NCBI RefSeq assembly: GCF_002218045.2
Contig: NZ_AP018685.1
Location: forward strand, 1,116,001-1,180,000
From: Vibrio rumoiensis
Lineage (GTDB): Bacteria > Pseudomonadota > Gammaproteobacteria > Enterobacterales > Vibrionaceae
DNA length: 64,000 bases
Direction: 5' to 3'
Shown here: positions 18,389-26,387 of the stretch, in pieces
Position numbering within the stretch: the first letter of the stretch is position 1
Layout of the letters: each line of letters begins with the position of its first letter
Made by a program: the position numbers and the translations under genes
The notes under the pieces: generated by a model
Told to the model about the DNA's origin: nothing
What the model saw: only the letters and a program-made list of their open reading frames with translations
The model's database searches: none

Positions 18389-20392
18389 GTGGTGAATCCT
18401 TTGTTACTTGCTCTGCTGGTTGGTTGTTCTTTTTTCCTTTCAATGTTTCCTGCTCACGTCAATGCAGAAAATATCACGCCGCATCATGAAAAATCTTACC
18501 AAGTAGCTTTGGTGAAAGATGACATCGGAAGCAAAATTGTTTTCGATGAACTTGCTAAGCATTTTCAACTTAAAGTGAATTATATCTATTACGACCAGTT
18601 CAGTGGTATTTTGGATGCGCTAAAAAATAATACGACCGATTTCGCCCCGAATGTGACTTATTCTCAGGAGCGTGAAAAATACTTTGATATTTCACCACCG
18701 ACGAATATGGAATATACCTATCTGTATACGCTTCCCAAGTTTTCAATGAATAAATCTTTAAGTAAAGTTCATTCTATTGCCGTTGCAGATAACTTGATTT
18801 TTGAGCAATTTCTCAAAGAGCATTATCCTCAGATTAAGGTGGTCAGTTTTTCCAATTACCCACAAGCTTTGAATATGCTAAATAAAGGCGAAGTGGATGG
18901 GGTGATTGATGGCATTTCGAAATTAAAACGATTTCTTAATGATGGCATCAGCGCTCAAATGTTGAATTCAGTCTTGCCGATTCAGCCTGTGGGGATTGCG
19001 ACGGGTAAAGGTCAAAACGCGGCCTTATTAAATGCGATGGTTGATTACCTGCATACACCGGAGATGCAAAAAACACTTCGCCAAATAACGGAAGCTTATC
19101 AGTATGAGTATCAATTAGGCGCATTGAGAAAGAGGGTGGCTCGTACCGGAGTCGACACCACGACAACGTTGAAGGTAAAGCTCGAAAATGTCACCGTATT
19201 ATCGAAATACCAAGCGGATGGAAAGCCTCAAGGGGTGGCCGTCGATGTATTAAATAAAAGCTGTCAAATTTTAGGGTTTTATTGCGAGATTGTCAGTCAG
19301 CCAGGGGATCAGTGGACCGGCATGTTATCTGATTTGCTGAATAATAAAATTGATGTGCTAGGACCGATGGTGATCTCGAATAATCGAAAAGACAGTATGT
19401 ACTTTAGCCAGCCTTTCTTTGATACCGAAAGCGTGGTGGTAAAGCGAACAGGTTATAAAGAAGGTATCTATAAAAGCCTATCGGAAATGGTCATAGAAAA
19501 AATCAGTGTGGTTCGTGGTGACTATTATGATCAACTGTTGACCAATTTGCTGCCGGGTAAAAAATTATACCGTATGGAAACGCGTGAAGATCAAATCCAA
19601 GCCTTGAAAGAAGGTAAAGTGGATTATGTTATTTTAAATCGACCAAACTATATCCAGATGTTGGTTGAAAATACGGCGGACTTTTCAACGGAAGAAGATG
19701 CCGATATTGGCGTGTTTCAAAAAACACCATTGGGCTTTGCTTTTCCAAAAACAGACAAAGGTCAGCAGTTAGCGGAATTATTTAGTGCGGCTCAAAGCTT
19801 GATTGATCGCTCGGCAATCATTCAGCACTATTATGTGCAACCAAACTGGCGCTCTATTTTACAAAAAGAACAAAGAACCAATTACATTGTGTGGTCAGTG
19901 TTTACTTTGAGTATTGTGTTCATGCTAGTGGTCATTGGTTTTGTTTATCGTCAAGCCATTACGGATAATTTAACGCAACTGAAAAACCGCCGCGCACTGT
20001 ATCAAAAATATGCCAGCGGGATTCCGACGCGAATAACATTGGTTTATCTCGATGTGAATAAATTTAAAGTGATCAATGACACTTATGGACACAATGCTGG
20101 TGACGCCGTATTACAGCAGTTAGCAGAGCTTATTTTACAACATTGGCCTGGCGCAGCATTCCGTCTTGGTGGCGATGAGTTTGTCTTGGTGGGTGAACTG
20201 TCTGATAGAAAACTTCAATCAGTACTCAATGAACTACAAAGCTTTACCGTTGATATTGATGGTCAAGTCTTTATTGATGTGACGACGTCGTGTGGGGTTT
20301 CTCGCTTCCGTGAAAAAATGATGGAAATTGATGACGTCTTACATCTAGCCGATAAAGAAATGTACATGGCTAAGGCTAACTTCTCATCATAA
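18389..20392 (+). CDS. Diguanylate cyclase with two periplasmic solute-binding domains
   Basis: A 667-residue membrane sensor. The signal peptide ends at VNA (about residue 26). Two tandem bacterial solute-binding protein family 3 domains follow (about 35-245 and 250-490), then one transmembrane helix (about 507-527) and a cytoplasmic GGDEF domain. FRLGGDEFVLVG (GGDEF at 594-598) is intact, so it should make c-di-GMP from GTP. The usual RxxD inhibitory site upstream of GGDEF is not visible. Two adjacent GTG codons at 18389 and 18392 are possible starts; an in-frame stop lies just upstream. The ligand is probably an amino acid or similar small molecule, by inference from domain type. Confidence 0.9.
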   Translation: MVNPLLLALLVGCSFFLSMFPAHVNAENITPHHEKSYQVALVKDDIGSKIVFDELAKHFQLKVNYIYYDQFSGILDALKNNTTDFAPNVTYSQEREKYFDISPPTNMEYTYLYTLPKFSMNKSLSKVHSIAVADNLIFEQFLKEHYPQIKVVSFSNYPQALNMLNKGEVDGVIDGISKLKRFLNDGISAQMLNSVLPIQPVGIATGKGQNAALLNAMVDYLHTPEMQKTLRQITEAYQYEYQLGALRKRVARTGVDTTTTLKVKLENVTVLSKYQADGKPQGVAVDVLNKSCQILGFYCEIVSQPGDQWTGMLSDLLNNKIDVLGPMVISNNRKDSMYFSQPFFDTESVVVKRTGYKEGIYKSLSEMVIEKISVVRGDYYDQLLTNLLPGKKLYRMETREDQIQALKEGKVDYVILNRPNYIQMLVENTADFSTEEDADIGVFQKTPLGFAFPKTDKGQQLAELFSAAQSLIDRSAIIQHYYVQPNWRSILQKEQRTNYIVWSVFTLSIVFMLVVIGFVYRQAITDNLTQLKNRRALYQKYASGIPTRITLVYLDVNKFKVINDTYGHNAGDAVLQQLAELILQHWPGAAFRLGGDEFVLVGELSDRKLQSVLNELQSFTVDIDGQVFIDVTTSCGVSRFREKMMEIDDVLHLADKEMYMAKANFSS

Positions 20393-20445
20393 TAAAGATA
20401 ACTGATGAAATGTTAAGCAAACAAGCAAGCAATGACACTTTCACC

Positions 20446-20474
20446 TTGCATTGCTACTCGTGATTCGACATAAT
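20446..20474 (+). promoter_or_regulatory. Putative promoter of the 4.5S RNA gene
   Basis: TTGCAT (20446-20451), a 17-bp spacer and CATAAT (20469-20474). The start would fall near 20481, about 50 nt before the mature RNA. A hairpin (ACTTAGG/CCTAAGT at 20490-20506) lies in the leader. Confidence 0.6.
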
Positions 20475-20531
20475 CAGCGCACTCCAGTTACTTAGGCATC
20501 CTAAGTTTGAGTGGCTGAGATACAAAATCAA

Positions 20532-20640
20532 TGGAGGCCCTGGTCCTCCCGCAATACTAGTTCGTGAACTTGGTCAGGCCCGGAAGGGAGCAGCCACAGC
20601 GAATGACGTGTGTGCCGGGATGTGGCTGGGGCTTCCACCT
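20532..20640 (+). ncRNA. ffs: Signal recognition particle 4.5S RNA
   Basis: The sequence matches bacterial 4.5S RNA. It contains the conserved SRP core GGTCAGGCCCGGAAGGGAGCAGCC with the GGAA tetraloop and symmetric internal loop. The GTGTGCCGGGATGTGGCTGGGG strand pairs back to it. The ends GGAGGCCCT (20533-20541) and GGGGCTTCC (20628-20636) close the long hairpin. It binds Ffh to deliver membrane and secreted proteins. It lies near ybaZ/ybaY/tesB, as in E. coli. The 5' and 3' ends are set by pairing and may shift by a few bases. Confidence 0.95.
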
Positions 20641-21500
20641 ATCTAGCGTTTGTAAAAATCCTGCAAAACCCCAATTCCTAAAATCAAAAGCCTATACCTC
20701 AAAACTACTTTATTGCCGAACGACCATTCATTCTATTTTTTGCTTGTATCATGACTAGTATAATCCGGCTGTCTCATTAGTTATTCCATCTAGCAATCGC
20801 TCCTGTGTTGAAACAAGATCATGCTTATTCAATGTGATGAGTGTTATCGCTTACCTAGCCAAAGCCGTGAAACAACTTCCTTTCTTTACCAATGAAAAAA
20901 TACTTGCCATCAAGGCTTTACTACCTTCAAGTGCGTTATTTCAGAAACGAGGTACGAGTTATCCGAAATCTATTACACTAATAACACTTACGTGAAAGCG
21001 AGACCCCATATCTTCTTCACTTAGGTTCATGTGCGGGGTGACGGTGGGGAGATTAACGCATTGATGCCCTAAAGTAGTTTGGAGTAACCAACCCCATCCA
21101 GCTTCCCCTTATATCGACCTCTGCTGCCAAGAGGCTTCATCTACCAAGGGGAAGAGCTAATCTTTGGCGCTGTTATTCTCATGTTAACTAAGATTAATCA
21201 CATACATATTGAATATATACAGCGAAACAACAAGCGATCACCAATAACTCCCTTTTCTAGATAGTGCTTATCAAATAAGGTTATAACTAATTGTTAATTA
21301 ATGATGTTTTTATTGTCGGTGCATTCATCACTGTAACAATTGGTTCGCTAAATCTAGCTCTCGCTTTCTACGTCACATAAAATCGGCTAATTGCTTTTAA
21401 AAATGCATCATTAGAGTACTTTATGGTGTTAAATGAATTGATTAGCAGTGAACGTGTGGGAAAAATCTTTGGGTTTATCCGAGTTTCTTGCTAATACACT
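20641..21500. other. Apparently non-coding accessory stretch between ffs and the cassettes
   Basis: About 860 bp with no convincing gene on either strand. A GC-richer, structured block lies at about 21000-21160, while the remainder is AT-rich and without obvious organisation. Short frames (for example SVIAYLAKAVKQLPFF near 20840) might be debris of a mobile element, but no transposase was recognised. No terminator for ffs is obvious. Confidence 0.5.
21102..21154. other. Nested hairpin in the ffs-cassette interval
   Basis: CTTCCCCTT (21102-21110) pairs with AAGGGGAAG (21146-21154), and inside it CCTCT pairs with AGAGG around GCTGCCA. No T-run follows, so it is not an ordinary terminator. It could be part of an unrecognised structured RNA or a mobile-element end. 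Confidence 0.6.
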
Positions 21501-21501
21501 G

Positions 21502-22573
21502 TTATGTGTTTTATCAAGTATGGAGCGAACTATTGTACATAATCCCCATTAGCGAATTAGAGAAGGGCGATATTCTTCTTACAAGTGAAAATTCGGCAAC
21601 TAGCAAAGTTGTAAGAAAATCGACTGGAAGTGATTTCTCACATGCAATTCTTTATGTAGGTTCTGGTAGCTATATACATTCTGATGCTAACGGTGTTCAT
21701 TCAGGTAATCTGCAAAGGCTTCTGTTTGAAGCACCTGAAAACGTGACTGTTTTGAGGGTCAAATGTGATAAAGAAACAGTAAACCAAGCATGTATTTTCT
21801 CGAGATCGAAGATAGGAACTACGTACTCTGTAAAAAGTGCAGTCAATGTAAAGCTAAAGCTGAAGGCAAGTAAGAAGGAAAATGAGAATAGGCAGTTTTG
21901 CTCTAGGCTTGTAGCACAAGCATACGAATATGCTGGCGTTAAGTTAGTAGATACTGCATCTTTTTGTACGCCTCAGGAAATTCTCGAATCTCAATGTATT
22001 CAAGAGGTTCCAGGGAAAGCAAGAAAAGCCACAAATGAAGAAATCAGCTTTGCGAACAGTGAAAATCCGATTGAGAAGCAGTCATATATAACAAATGAAA
22101 TTCTTTCAAAAGTTAGAAAGCTAACTAAAAAAGATATTCAGACTCTTGATCAAATTACACAGCATGTAATTGAGAATCCAGTGCATGACCAGCAAATATC
22201 CAAAATCTATAGAGATTCAGGATATTTAACAATGTGGGAGTACGAGATCAAAAAAAATGCATGGCGTTATGATGGGCGAATATTTATAAATGTCCCTTTG
22301 CCGATTGATGAGTTGATTGAGATGGCAAGATTTGAGAGAGACTGCGCCCATGAGAGGCTTGCGGTTTACAAGGGAAATTTTGAACAATATTTTTATCTCA
22401 ACGAGATTCACAAACTGGAGTATTCTTCCATACATTTTGATTTATATAAGAAACTCGTTGAGAACACATTGGACAATATTAATGCCGCAGAGTATGTGCT
22501 AGAAAACACCTAACAAACGCATGTTGCCGGACTGTTTTTCCGCTGCGCTACAAACCAGCCGCAAATGCGGGCG
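21502..22573 (+). mobile_element. Integron-type gene cassette 1
   Basis: A unit beginning at a G^TTATGT junction (21501-21507) and ending at the G^TTATGT of the attC at 22508-22579. It contains one gene whose stop codon lies inside the attC (TAAC), the usual compact cassette layout. The left boundary is inferred from its match to the cassette 2 boundary; no attI or preceding attC was recognised. Confidence 0.7.
21533..22513 (+). CDS. Permuted NlpC/P60 (YiiX-like) cysteine hydrolase in a gene cassette
   Basis: A 326-residue protein whose first ~150 residues resemble the YiiX/YaeF-type permuted papain-like fold. They contain LEKGDILLTSENSATSKVV, a catalytic-type His in FSHAILYVG (His37) and Cys in RQFCSRLVAQAYEYAGV (Cys123). 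The His-before-Cys order is typical of the permuted group, which acts on amide or ester bonds in cell-wall or lipid substrates. Residues about 160-326 are unrecognised and charged. No signal peptide is evident. Start chosen at TTG 21533 because GGAG lies seven bases upstream. The TAA is part of attC. Substrate unknown. Confidence 0.78.
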   Translation: MYIIPISELEKGDILLTSENSATSKVVRKSTGSDFSHAILYVGSGSYIHSDANGVHSGNLQRLLFEAPENVTVLRVKCDKETVNQACIFSRSKIGTTYSVKSAVNVKLKLKASKKENENRQFCSRLVAQAYEYAGVKLVDTASFCTPQEILESQCIQEVPGKARKATNEEISFANSENPIEKQSYITNEILSKVRKLTKKDIQTLDQITQHVIENPVHDQQISKIYRDSGYLTMWEYEIKKNAWRYDGRIFINVPLPIDELIEMARFERDCAHERLAVYKGNFEQYFYLNEIHKLEYSSIHFDLYKKLVENTLDNINAAEYVLENT

Positions 22574-22579
22574 TTATGT
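22508..22579 (+). repeat. attC recombination site (59-be type) between the two cassettes
   Basis: Starts ACCTAAC (RYYYAAC consensus) and ends GCGTTATGT (GTTRRRY-like). Inner arms GCATGTTGC and GCAAATGC are inverted with an extra unpaired base, and CGGACTG/CAGCCG closes the centre. This is the imperfect-hairpin architecture folded by integron integrases. It is 72 bp long. Confidence 0.88.
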
Positions 22580-23205
22580 TTTTCGGGAGGATATATGGAA
22601 GTTTCGCTGTATGGTGCAAAAGGCTCGAATAGCTCTGAAAGGGTGGAGTGGGTACTCAATTTTAAGGGTATACATTACGATAGAATTGAGATCGGCTCTG
22701 ACGAACTAACGACAACATACCTAGATATAAATCCTTTTGGCTATGTTCCATCTCTTTGTATCGATGGTTCGGTTTTTTCTGAATCAATGGCAATTATTGA
22801 GTATTTGGAAGAACGATTTCCTATCCCAGGCTTATTTGGCAAAAGTCTCAATGAAAAAACGCGCATTCGCAGAGTTTGTGAGTACGTAAACTCCAGTATT
22901 CACTCTCCCCAAAACAGAACAGTATTAAGGTTCATGCGTCCAGAGTTAGATGAGACGTCAAAGCGCGAACTTCGTGGTGACTGGATTATGCGGTGCTTAG
23001 AAAAGTTAAGTACATCGATCTGTTGTGAGTCAGGATTTGCAGTGGGTAACGACTTTAGCGTAGCCGATATATTTGTGGCTTCAATCTACAAAAAAGCGTT
23101 GCAACATGGCTGTGTGAGAAACGGCTTTTACGACAAGCATTTGATGTACATAAGGGCAAATGACAGTATTGTGGTTTCCGAACCACAAGCATAACAAACG
23201 TTTAA
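22574..23205 (+). mobile_element. Integron-type gene cassette 2, 3' end truncated
   Basis: Begins at the G^TTATGT junction of the attC at 22508-22579 and carries one GST gene. It ends with the left half of a second attC (TAACAAACGTTTAAGG), which lacks its right half. The right limit is therefore uncertain. Confidence 0.75.
22595..23194 (+). CDS. Glutathione S-transferase (zeta-like) in a gene cassette
   Basis: A 199-residue GST-fold protein. The N-terminal thioredoxin-like domain contains GAKGSNSSERVEWVLNFKGIHYDRIEI, with the serine-rich GSNSSERV loop in the place of the zeta-class SSxxxRVR motif. INPFGYVPSLCIDG has the cis-proline, and FSESMAIIEYLEERFP is the glutathione-contact ES motif. 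The C-terminal helical domain ends FSVADIFVASIYKKAL. It could be a maleylacetoacetate-isomerase-like or detoxifying GST. GGGAGG lies five bases before the ATG at 22595. The TAA stop overlaps the truncated attC. Confidence 0.88.
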   Translation: MEVSLYGAKGSNSSERVEWVLNFKGIHYDRIEIGSDELTTTYLDINPFGYVPSLCIDGSVFSESMAIIEYLEERFPIPGLFGKSLNEKTRIRRVCEYVNSSIHSPQNRTVLRFMRPELDETSKRELRGDWIMRCLEKLSTSICCESGFAVGNDFSVADIFVASIYKKALQHGCVRNGFYDKHLMYIRANDSIVVSEPQA

Positions 23206-23210
23206 GGTGC
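23189..23210 (+). repeat. Truncated attC (left half) after cassette 2
   Basis: GCATAACAAACGTTTAAGGTG carries the left core and left inner arm of an attC. The matching right half (expected CACCTTAAACGTT) was not found in the following 100 bp. Confidence 0.65.
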
Positions 23211-23303
23211 CAATATATTTTTTCCTATCCGAAATTATGCCACTAAGTGATTTGAGCTAAGAGGCCTCTGTCCATGAAAACCTTAACTTCAATTAAATAG
23301 AGA

Positions 23304-23762
23304 CTAGTGCTTATACCTAAAGGTATTACTATCATCAATAATTTCTATTTTGACGGGGACAGTTCCTTTCTTGATGTTGCCGATTTGTGTAAATGCTTGA
23401 TAAGAAAGATCAATAACTCGGCCTTTTACATAGGGGCCTCTATCGTTAATTTTCACATCGACAGACTTATTATTGACCGTATTGGTTACCCTAACGATAG
23501 TCCCAAATGGCAAGCTTTTATGAGCTGAAGTGTAAGCATTCATATTATACGTTTCACCACTTGCCGTCAGTTTCCCATGGAACCTGTTGCCATACCACGA
23601 GGCTTGGCCAATAAGAGCATGTGAGTGGGTATACTCCTTGGTTTTAGAGCCGCCGATTGCCGAAGTTGAGGTGCATCCGGTTAGTATCACAAGAACGAGA
23701 GCGGTAAAAAGAATACTCAGTTTTTGCAAGTGATCTGGATAATTGATTATTTTCATATTCAT
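23304..23762 (-). CDS. RlpA-like septal ring lipoprotein (DPBB domain)
   Basis: A 152-residue predicted lipoprotein with lipobox LTGC (Cys30) and a double-psi beta-barrel domain (about residues 48-145) of the RlpA lytic-transglycosylase family. Signature segments are GQASWYGNRFHGKLTASGE, LPFGTIVRVTN and KINDRGPYVKGRVIDLS with the catalytic-type Asp. The SPOR domain seen in E. coli RlpA is absent, so this is a short paralogue. It may cleave naked glycan strands at the septum, inferred from family. The ATG at 23762 gives the most usual signal peptide; in-frame starts at 23804 and 23810 are alternatives. Confidence 0.85.
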   Translation of the reverse strand: MNMKIINYPDHLQKLSILFTALVLVILTGCTSTSAIGGSKTKEYTHSHALIGQASWYGNRFHGKLTASGETYNMNAYTSAHKSLPFGTIVRVTNTVNNKSVDVKINDRGPYVKGRVIDLSYQAFTQIGNIKKGTVPVKIEIIDDSNTFRYKH

Positions 23763-24095
23763 CTGTTTTTGTCGTGGTTGACTCAGCAACATCGAATTAA
23801 GCATTGTCACTTCTTAGTCAAATATATCGTCGATATGGTTGTTCAATATTTCCATTAGACACACTTTTTTCAGTCATATTCATGAAAGATTTTGTTATTG
23901 ATAACGTCAAGTTTAATGATGACTTAGCAGGTTAGATCCTGTGGCTACAGTGAGAGCAGGCATAGTTGGTATTATTGGTTTACAAAAAGGGGGAGCTAAA
24001 TAGCTAAAGAAAAGCACCGATAAGCGATACAATGCTCGAGTTGCAAGATCGCAGCATGGAATACTCACTCACAGAAAATCTCAAAGTAACCCTAT

Positions 24096-24590
24096 ATGTC
24101 TAAAGATTTTGATTTCACTACCGAATACACCCTCAATAAACCTTTTTTTGAAGAGTGCTATGACCAAACAAGTCGACCTTCTACGTTTCCTAAATCCTAT
24201 TTAAAAGCGATGTTTTTTCTCGTTTTTGGGGTGATTGTCGTTAAATTGGATTTATTACCTAACAGTTACCTTGGTTGGTTCTTTATTACATTGAGTATTA
24301 TTGAAGTACTTAGTGTTTATTTTAAGAGAGCCTGGTGGGTGTGGCGACAAACCTACAGCACAGGTTCTGATAGTAAAGTGATATTTCAAGTCGATGCAAA
24401 TGGTGTGCGTTATGAAAGCGCTGCAAATAGTCGTAGCATAGCTTGGGATGACATCGACCAAGTCCAACAAAGTGATTTAGGCTTTATTTTTCATATAGGT
24501 AAACAGCGCCAATATATCAGCAAATCTTGCTTAAATGATGAGGCAATCGCATTTATTGCCGAGCAGAACAACGTATCCTCATCTCTTTAA
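24096..24590 (+). CDS. YcxB-like membrane protein
   Basis: A 164-residue protein with an N-terminal FDFTTEYTLNKPFFEECYDQ strand region and two close transmembrane helices (about residues 40-72). A C-terminal soluble domain has the YcxB signature: VIFQVDANGVRYESAANSRSIAWDDIDQVQQSDLGFIFHIG...YISKSCL. Function is unknown in this family. It stands alone, followed by a bidirectional terminator. Confidence 0.78.
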   Translation: MSKDFDFTTEYTLNKPFFEECYDQTSRPSTFPKSYLKAMFFLVFGVIVVKLDLLPNSYLGWFFITLSIIEVLSVYFKRAWWVWRQTYSTGSDSKVIFQVDANGVRYESAANSRSIAWDDIDQVQQSDLGFIFHIGKQRQYISKSCLNDEAIAFIAEQNNVSSSL

Positions 24591-24680
24591 AGAGTCATTC
24601 CCATCTAAAAATCGGCATGAGGTCGGTACTTGTTTTTCGTTATCTTTGCGCGATTCATCTAACTGCATATGCTGGCCATT

Positions 24681-24710
24681 AAAAACCAGTACTAAGAAAT
24701 ACTGGTTTTT
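24681..24710. terminator. Bidirectional terminator between the YcxB-like and GH16 genes
   Basis: AAAAACCAGTA and TACTGGTTTTT form a perfect 11-bp stem with T-runs in both directions, between convergent genes. Confidence 0.9.
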
Positions 24711-24731
24711 ATGGTGGCAGGCTAAAAGTGA

Positions 24732-25532
24732 TTATTGAGTTGAATTAGCTCCATCGGCTTTAGCGCTCAGCATTAGCATTAACTTTCCATCTTTAATAAA
24801 AGCATTCTCAGGTGAAAATGTCACAAGGTTACCCGGGAAGCCCCAATCACCTTTTGCCCAGCGCTTGTTATCAAAAGTTGTGAAGTCATCACGCCATGCA
24901 AGTTTGTAACTGCCGTCAGGTTCATATTGATAGTATTCAATCCAATCGATCACTTGGTAAGCGGGAAGTGATGCAGGGTCAAATTTTCCTACCCAACCAA
25001 TCGCCTCGGAAATCCATACATTCATTCGATAGGTTTGAGGGGTATCGCGCATATCAATGACTTGTTGAGATTTTTCAGCGGTTTCTTTGTGAATCAAGGT
25101 GTTATCAACTTGCCAGCTAATATAATTTGGCGTCCACTCTAAAGTATAAGTATGAAAGTCGGTTAAGTTCGCGACAGCGTGTTTGTTTTCAGAATGAATC
25201 CTTTTATCTAAAGTGCCAGTTATTAAATTTGTCTGTAATACGTCCGGTTTAATGCCGATCGCTTCAATATCGATCTCACGCCATGGTCGACCTTCGCCTT
25301 GCCAAGACTGGTTATCATAGGTGAAGAAAGACGATACGGTTCCAGGTTTGGATAGTAATTTCATTTTAATCACAAATTTACCGAAATGAACCGTATCTAA
25401 ACTGTATATTTCTGCTCCGTATAAAGGCACTGCACTTGTATTTTTGTCACCATTTTTGGTTAAAGTATCTTGGTTTACTTCTTGGGCATGCAGGTTAAAA
25501 GCGGCAAAGAGAATGAATAGCCAATATTTCAT
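24732..25532 (-). CDS. Circularly permuted GH16 beta-glucanase (lichenase-type)
   Basis: A 266-residue secreted glycoside hydrolase family 16 enzyme. The signal peptide is about residues 1-17 (MKYWLFILFAAFNLHAQ). The catalytic motif WREIDIEAIG has nucleophile Glu86, Asp88 and acid/base Glu90. The strand normally at the GH16 N-terminus (LAWRDDFTTFDNKRWAKGDWGFPGN...DGKLMLML) is instead at the C-terminus, after the WIEYYQYEPDG strand. This is the arrangement of the naturally permuted Fibrobacter 1,3-1,4-beta-glucanase, which it strongly resembles (GRPWREIDIE, TPNYISWQVD, WVGKFD). It probably cuts mixed-linkage beta-glucan. AAGGA lies eight bases before the ATG at 25532. Confidence 0.88.
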   Translation of the reverse strand: MKYWLFILFAAFNLHAQEVNQDTLTKNGDKNTSAVPLYGAEIYSLDTVHFGKFVIKMKLLSKPGTVSSFFTYDNQSWQGEGRPWREIDIEAIGIKPDVLQTNLITGTLDKRIHSENKHAVANLTDFHTYTLEWTPNYISWQVDNTLIHKETAEKSQQVIDMRDTPQTYRMNVWISEAIGWVGKFDPASLPAYQVIDWIEYYQYEPDGSYKLAWRDDFTTFDNKRWAKGDWGFPGNLVTFSPENAFIKDGKLMLMLSAKADGANSTQ

Positions 25533-25970
25533 ATTTTTATCCTTAAAAGTGGGTTGTTGATAAAGAAAGGATGTTTCAGGGGTAAAGTTAAGACCGCCGC
25601 TCATGCTGTGCTGTTCTATCAATAAGCTGGAATGAATAGAAGGCTCAACCGTTGAGTGGTTCTTTGGTTGTGGTCGTATGGCAGTGTAAATGGAAGAGGC
25701 TAGAAGAGTAGAGAGTGCGATCACAGGAAGATACCTTGAGCTCGGCTATGAAATGCATGGAGAGTGTTGTTTGTTTTATTTTTCTTTATTTTACAAATTG
25801 TTAAATGTCATTTTTGATGGTAGATACGCTAAATCATTATCTTGAGTTTCATAAGAACAAGTGATTTTGCGCACGTTAGTGTGAGTTTTTCGATTTGCTC
25901 CTAGCGATTATGTCTTTAGTTTTATCTGAACTATCTTTGTTAGGTTGAATTCATTAGGAGGAATAGGCTC
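25533..25970. other. Intergenic region between the GH16 and DUF1428 genes
   Basis: About 440 bp between divergent genes. The GH16 frame stays open upstream to 25724 but without family similarity, so it is treated as non-coding. The interval is AT-rich near 25770-25830. No repeat or RNA structure was recognised. Confidence 0.45.
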
Positions 25971-26324
25971 ATGTCCTACGTTGATGGTTTTGTGGTCGCC
26001 GTACCGACTGAAAATAAAGAAAAATATATTAAACATGCCACGCTTGCTGCTGAGATGTTTAAATATTTTGGAGCATTACAGGTTGTTGAAGCTTGGGGTG
26101 AAGAAGTTCCAGAAGGCGAAGTGACTTCATTCCCTATGGCTGTTAAGGCTAAGCAAGATGAAACGATTGTCTTTTCATGGGTGGTATGGCCATCAAAAGA
26201 GAGTCGAAATGCTGGTTGGCAGAAAATGATGAATGACCCAAGAATGGATCCTGAAAATAATCCCATGCCATTTGATGGTAAGCGTTTAATTTATGGTGGC
26301 TTTAATATGATTGTTGATCTATGA
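25971..26324 (+). CDS. DUF1428 family protein
   Basis: A 117-residue cytoplasmic protein matching the DUF1428 family over its full length: YVDGFVVAVPTENKEKYIKHA..., VEAWGEEVPEGEVTSFPMAVKAKQDETIVFSWVVWPSK, DPRMDPENNPMPFDGKRLIYGGF. The family has a ferredoxin-like dimeric alpha/beta-barrel fold and no established activity. AGGAGG lies nine bases before the ATG. Monocistronic. Confidence 0.88.
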   Translation: MSYVDGFVVAVPTENKEKYIKHATLAAEMFKYFGALQVVEAWGEEVPEGEVTSFPMAVKAKQDETIVFSWVVWPSKESRNAGWQKMMNDPRMDPENNPMPFDGKRLIYGGFNMIVDL

Positions 26325-26387
26325 AAAATGCAACCCAATGACAACGCGATGCCATTGGGTTAGCTTGTAAGGACATCGTTTTTAAAG

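Noticed and set aside
18238..18489. 83-codon frame upstream of the GGDEF gene
   Set aside because: It overlaps the GGDEF signal-peptide coding region in another frame, lacks a ribosome-binding site and has no recognisable features.
24732..25724. GH16 protein with a 64-residue N-terminal extension, or a truncated enzyme lacking its first strand
   Set aside because: A good ribosome-binding site and signal peptide place the start at 25532, and the missing strand is found at the C-terminus, so the gene is permuted rather than broken.
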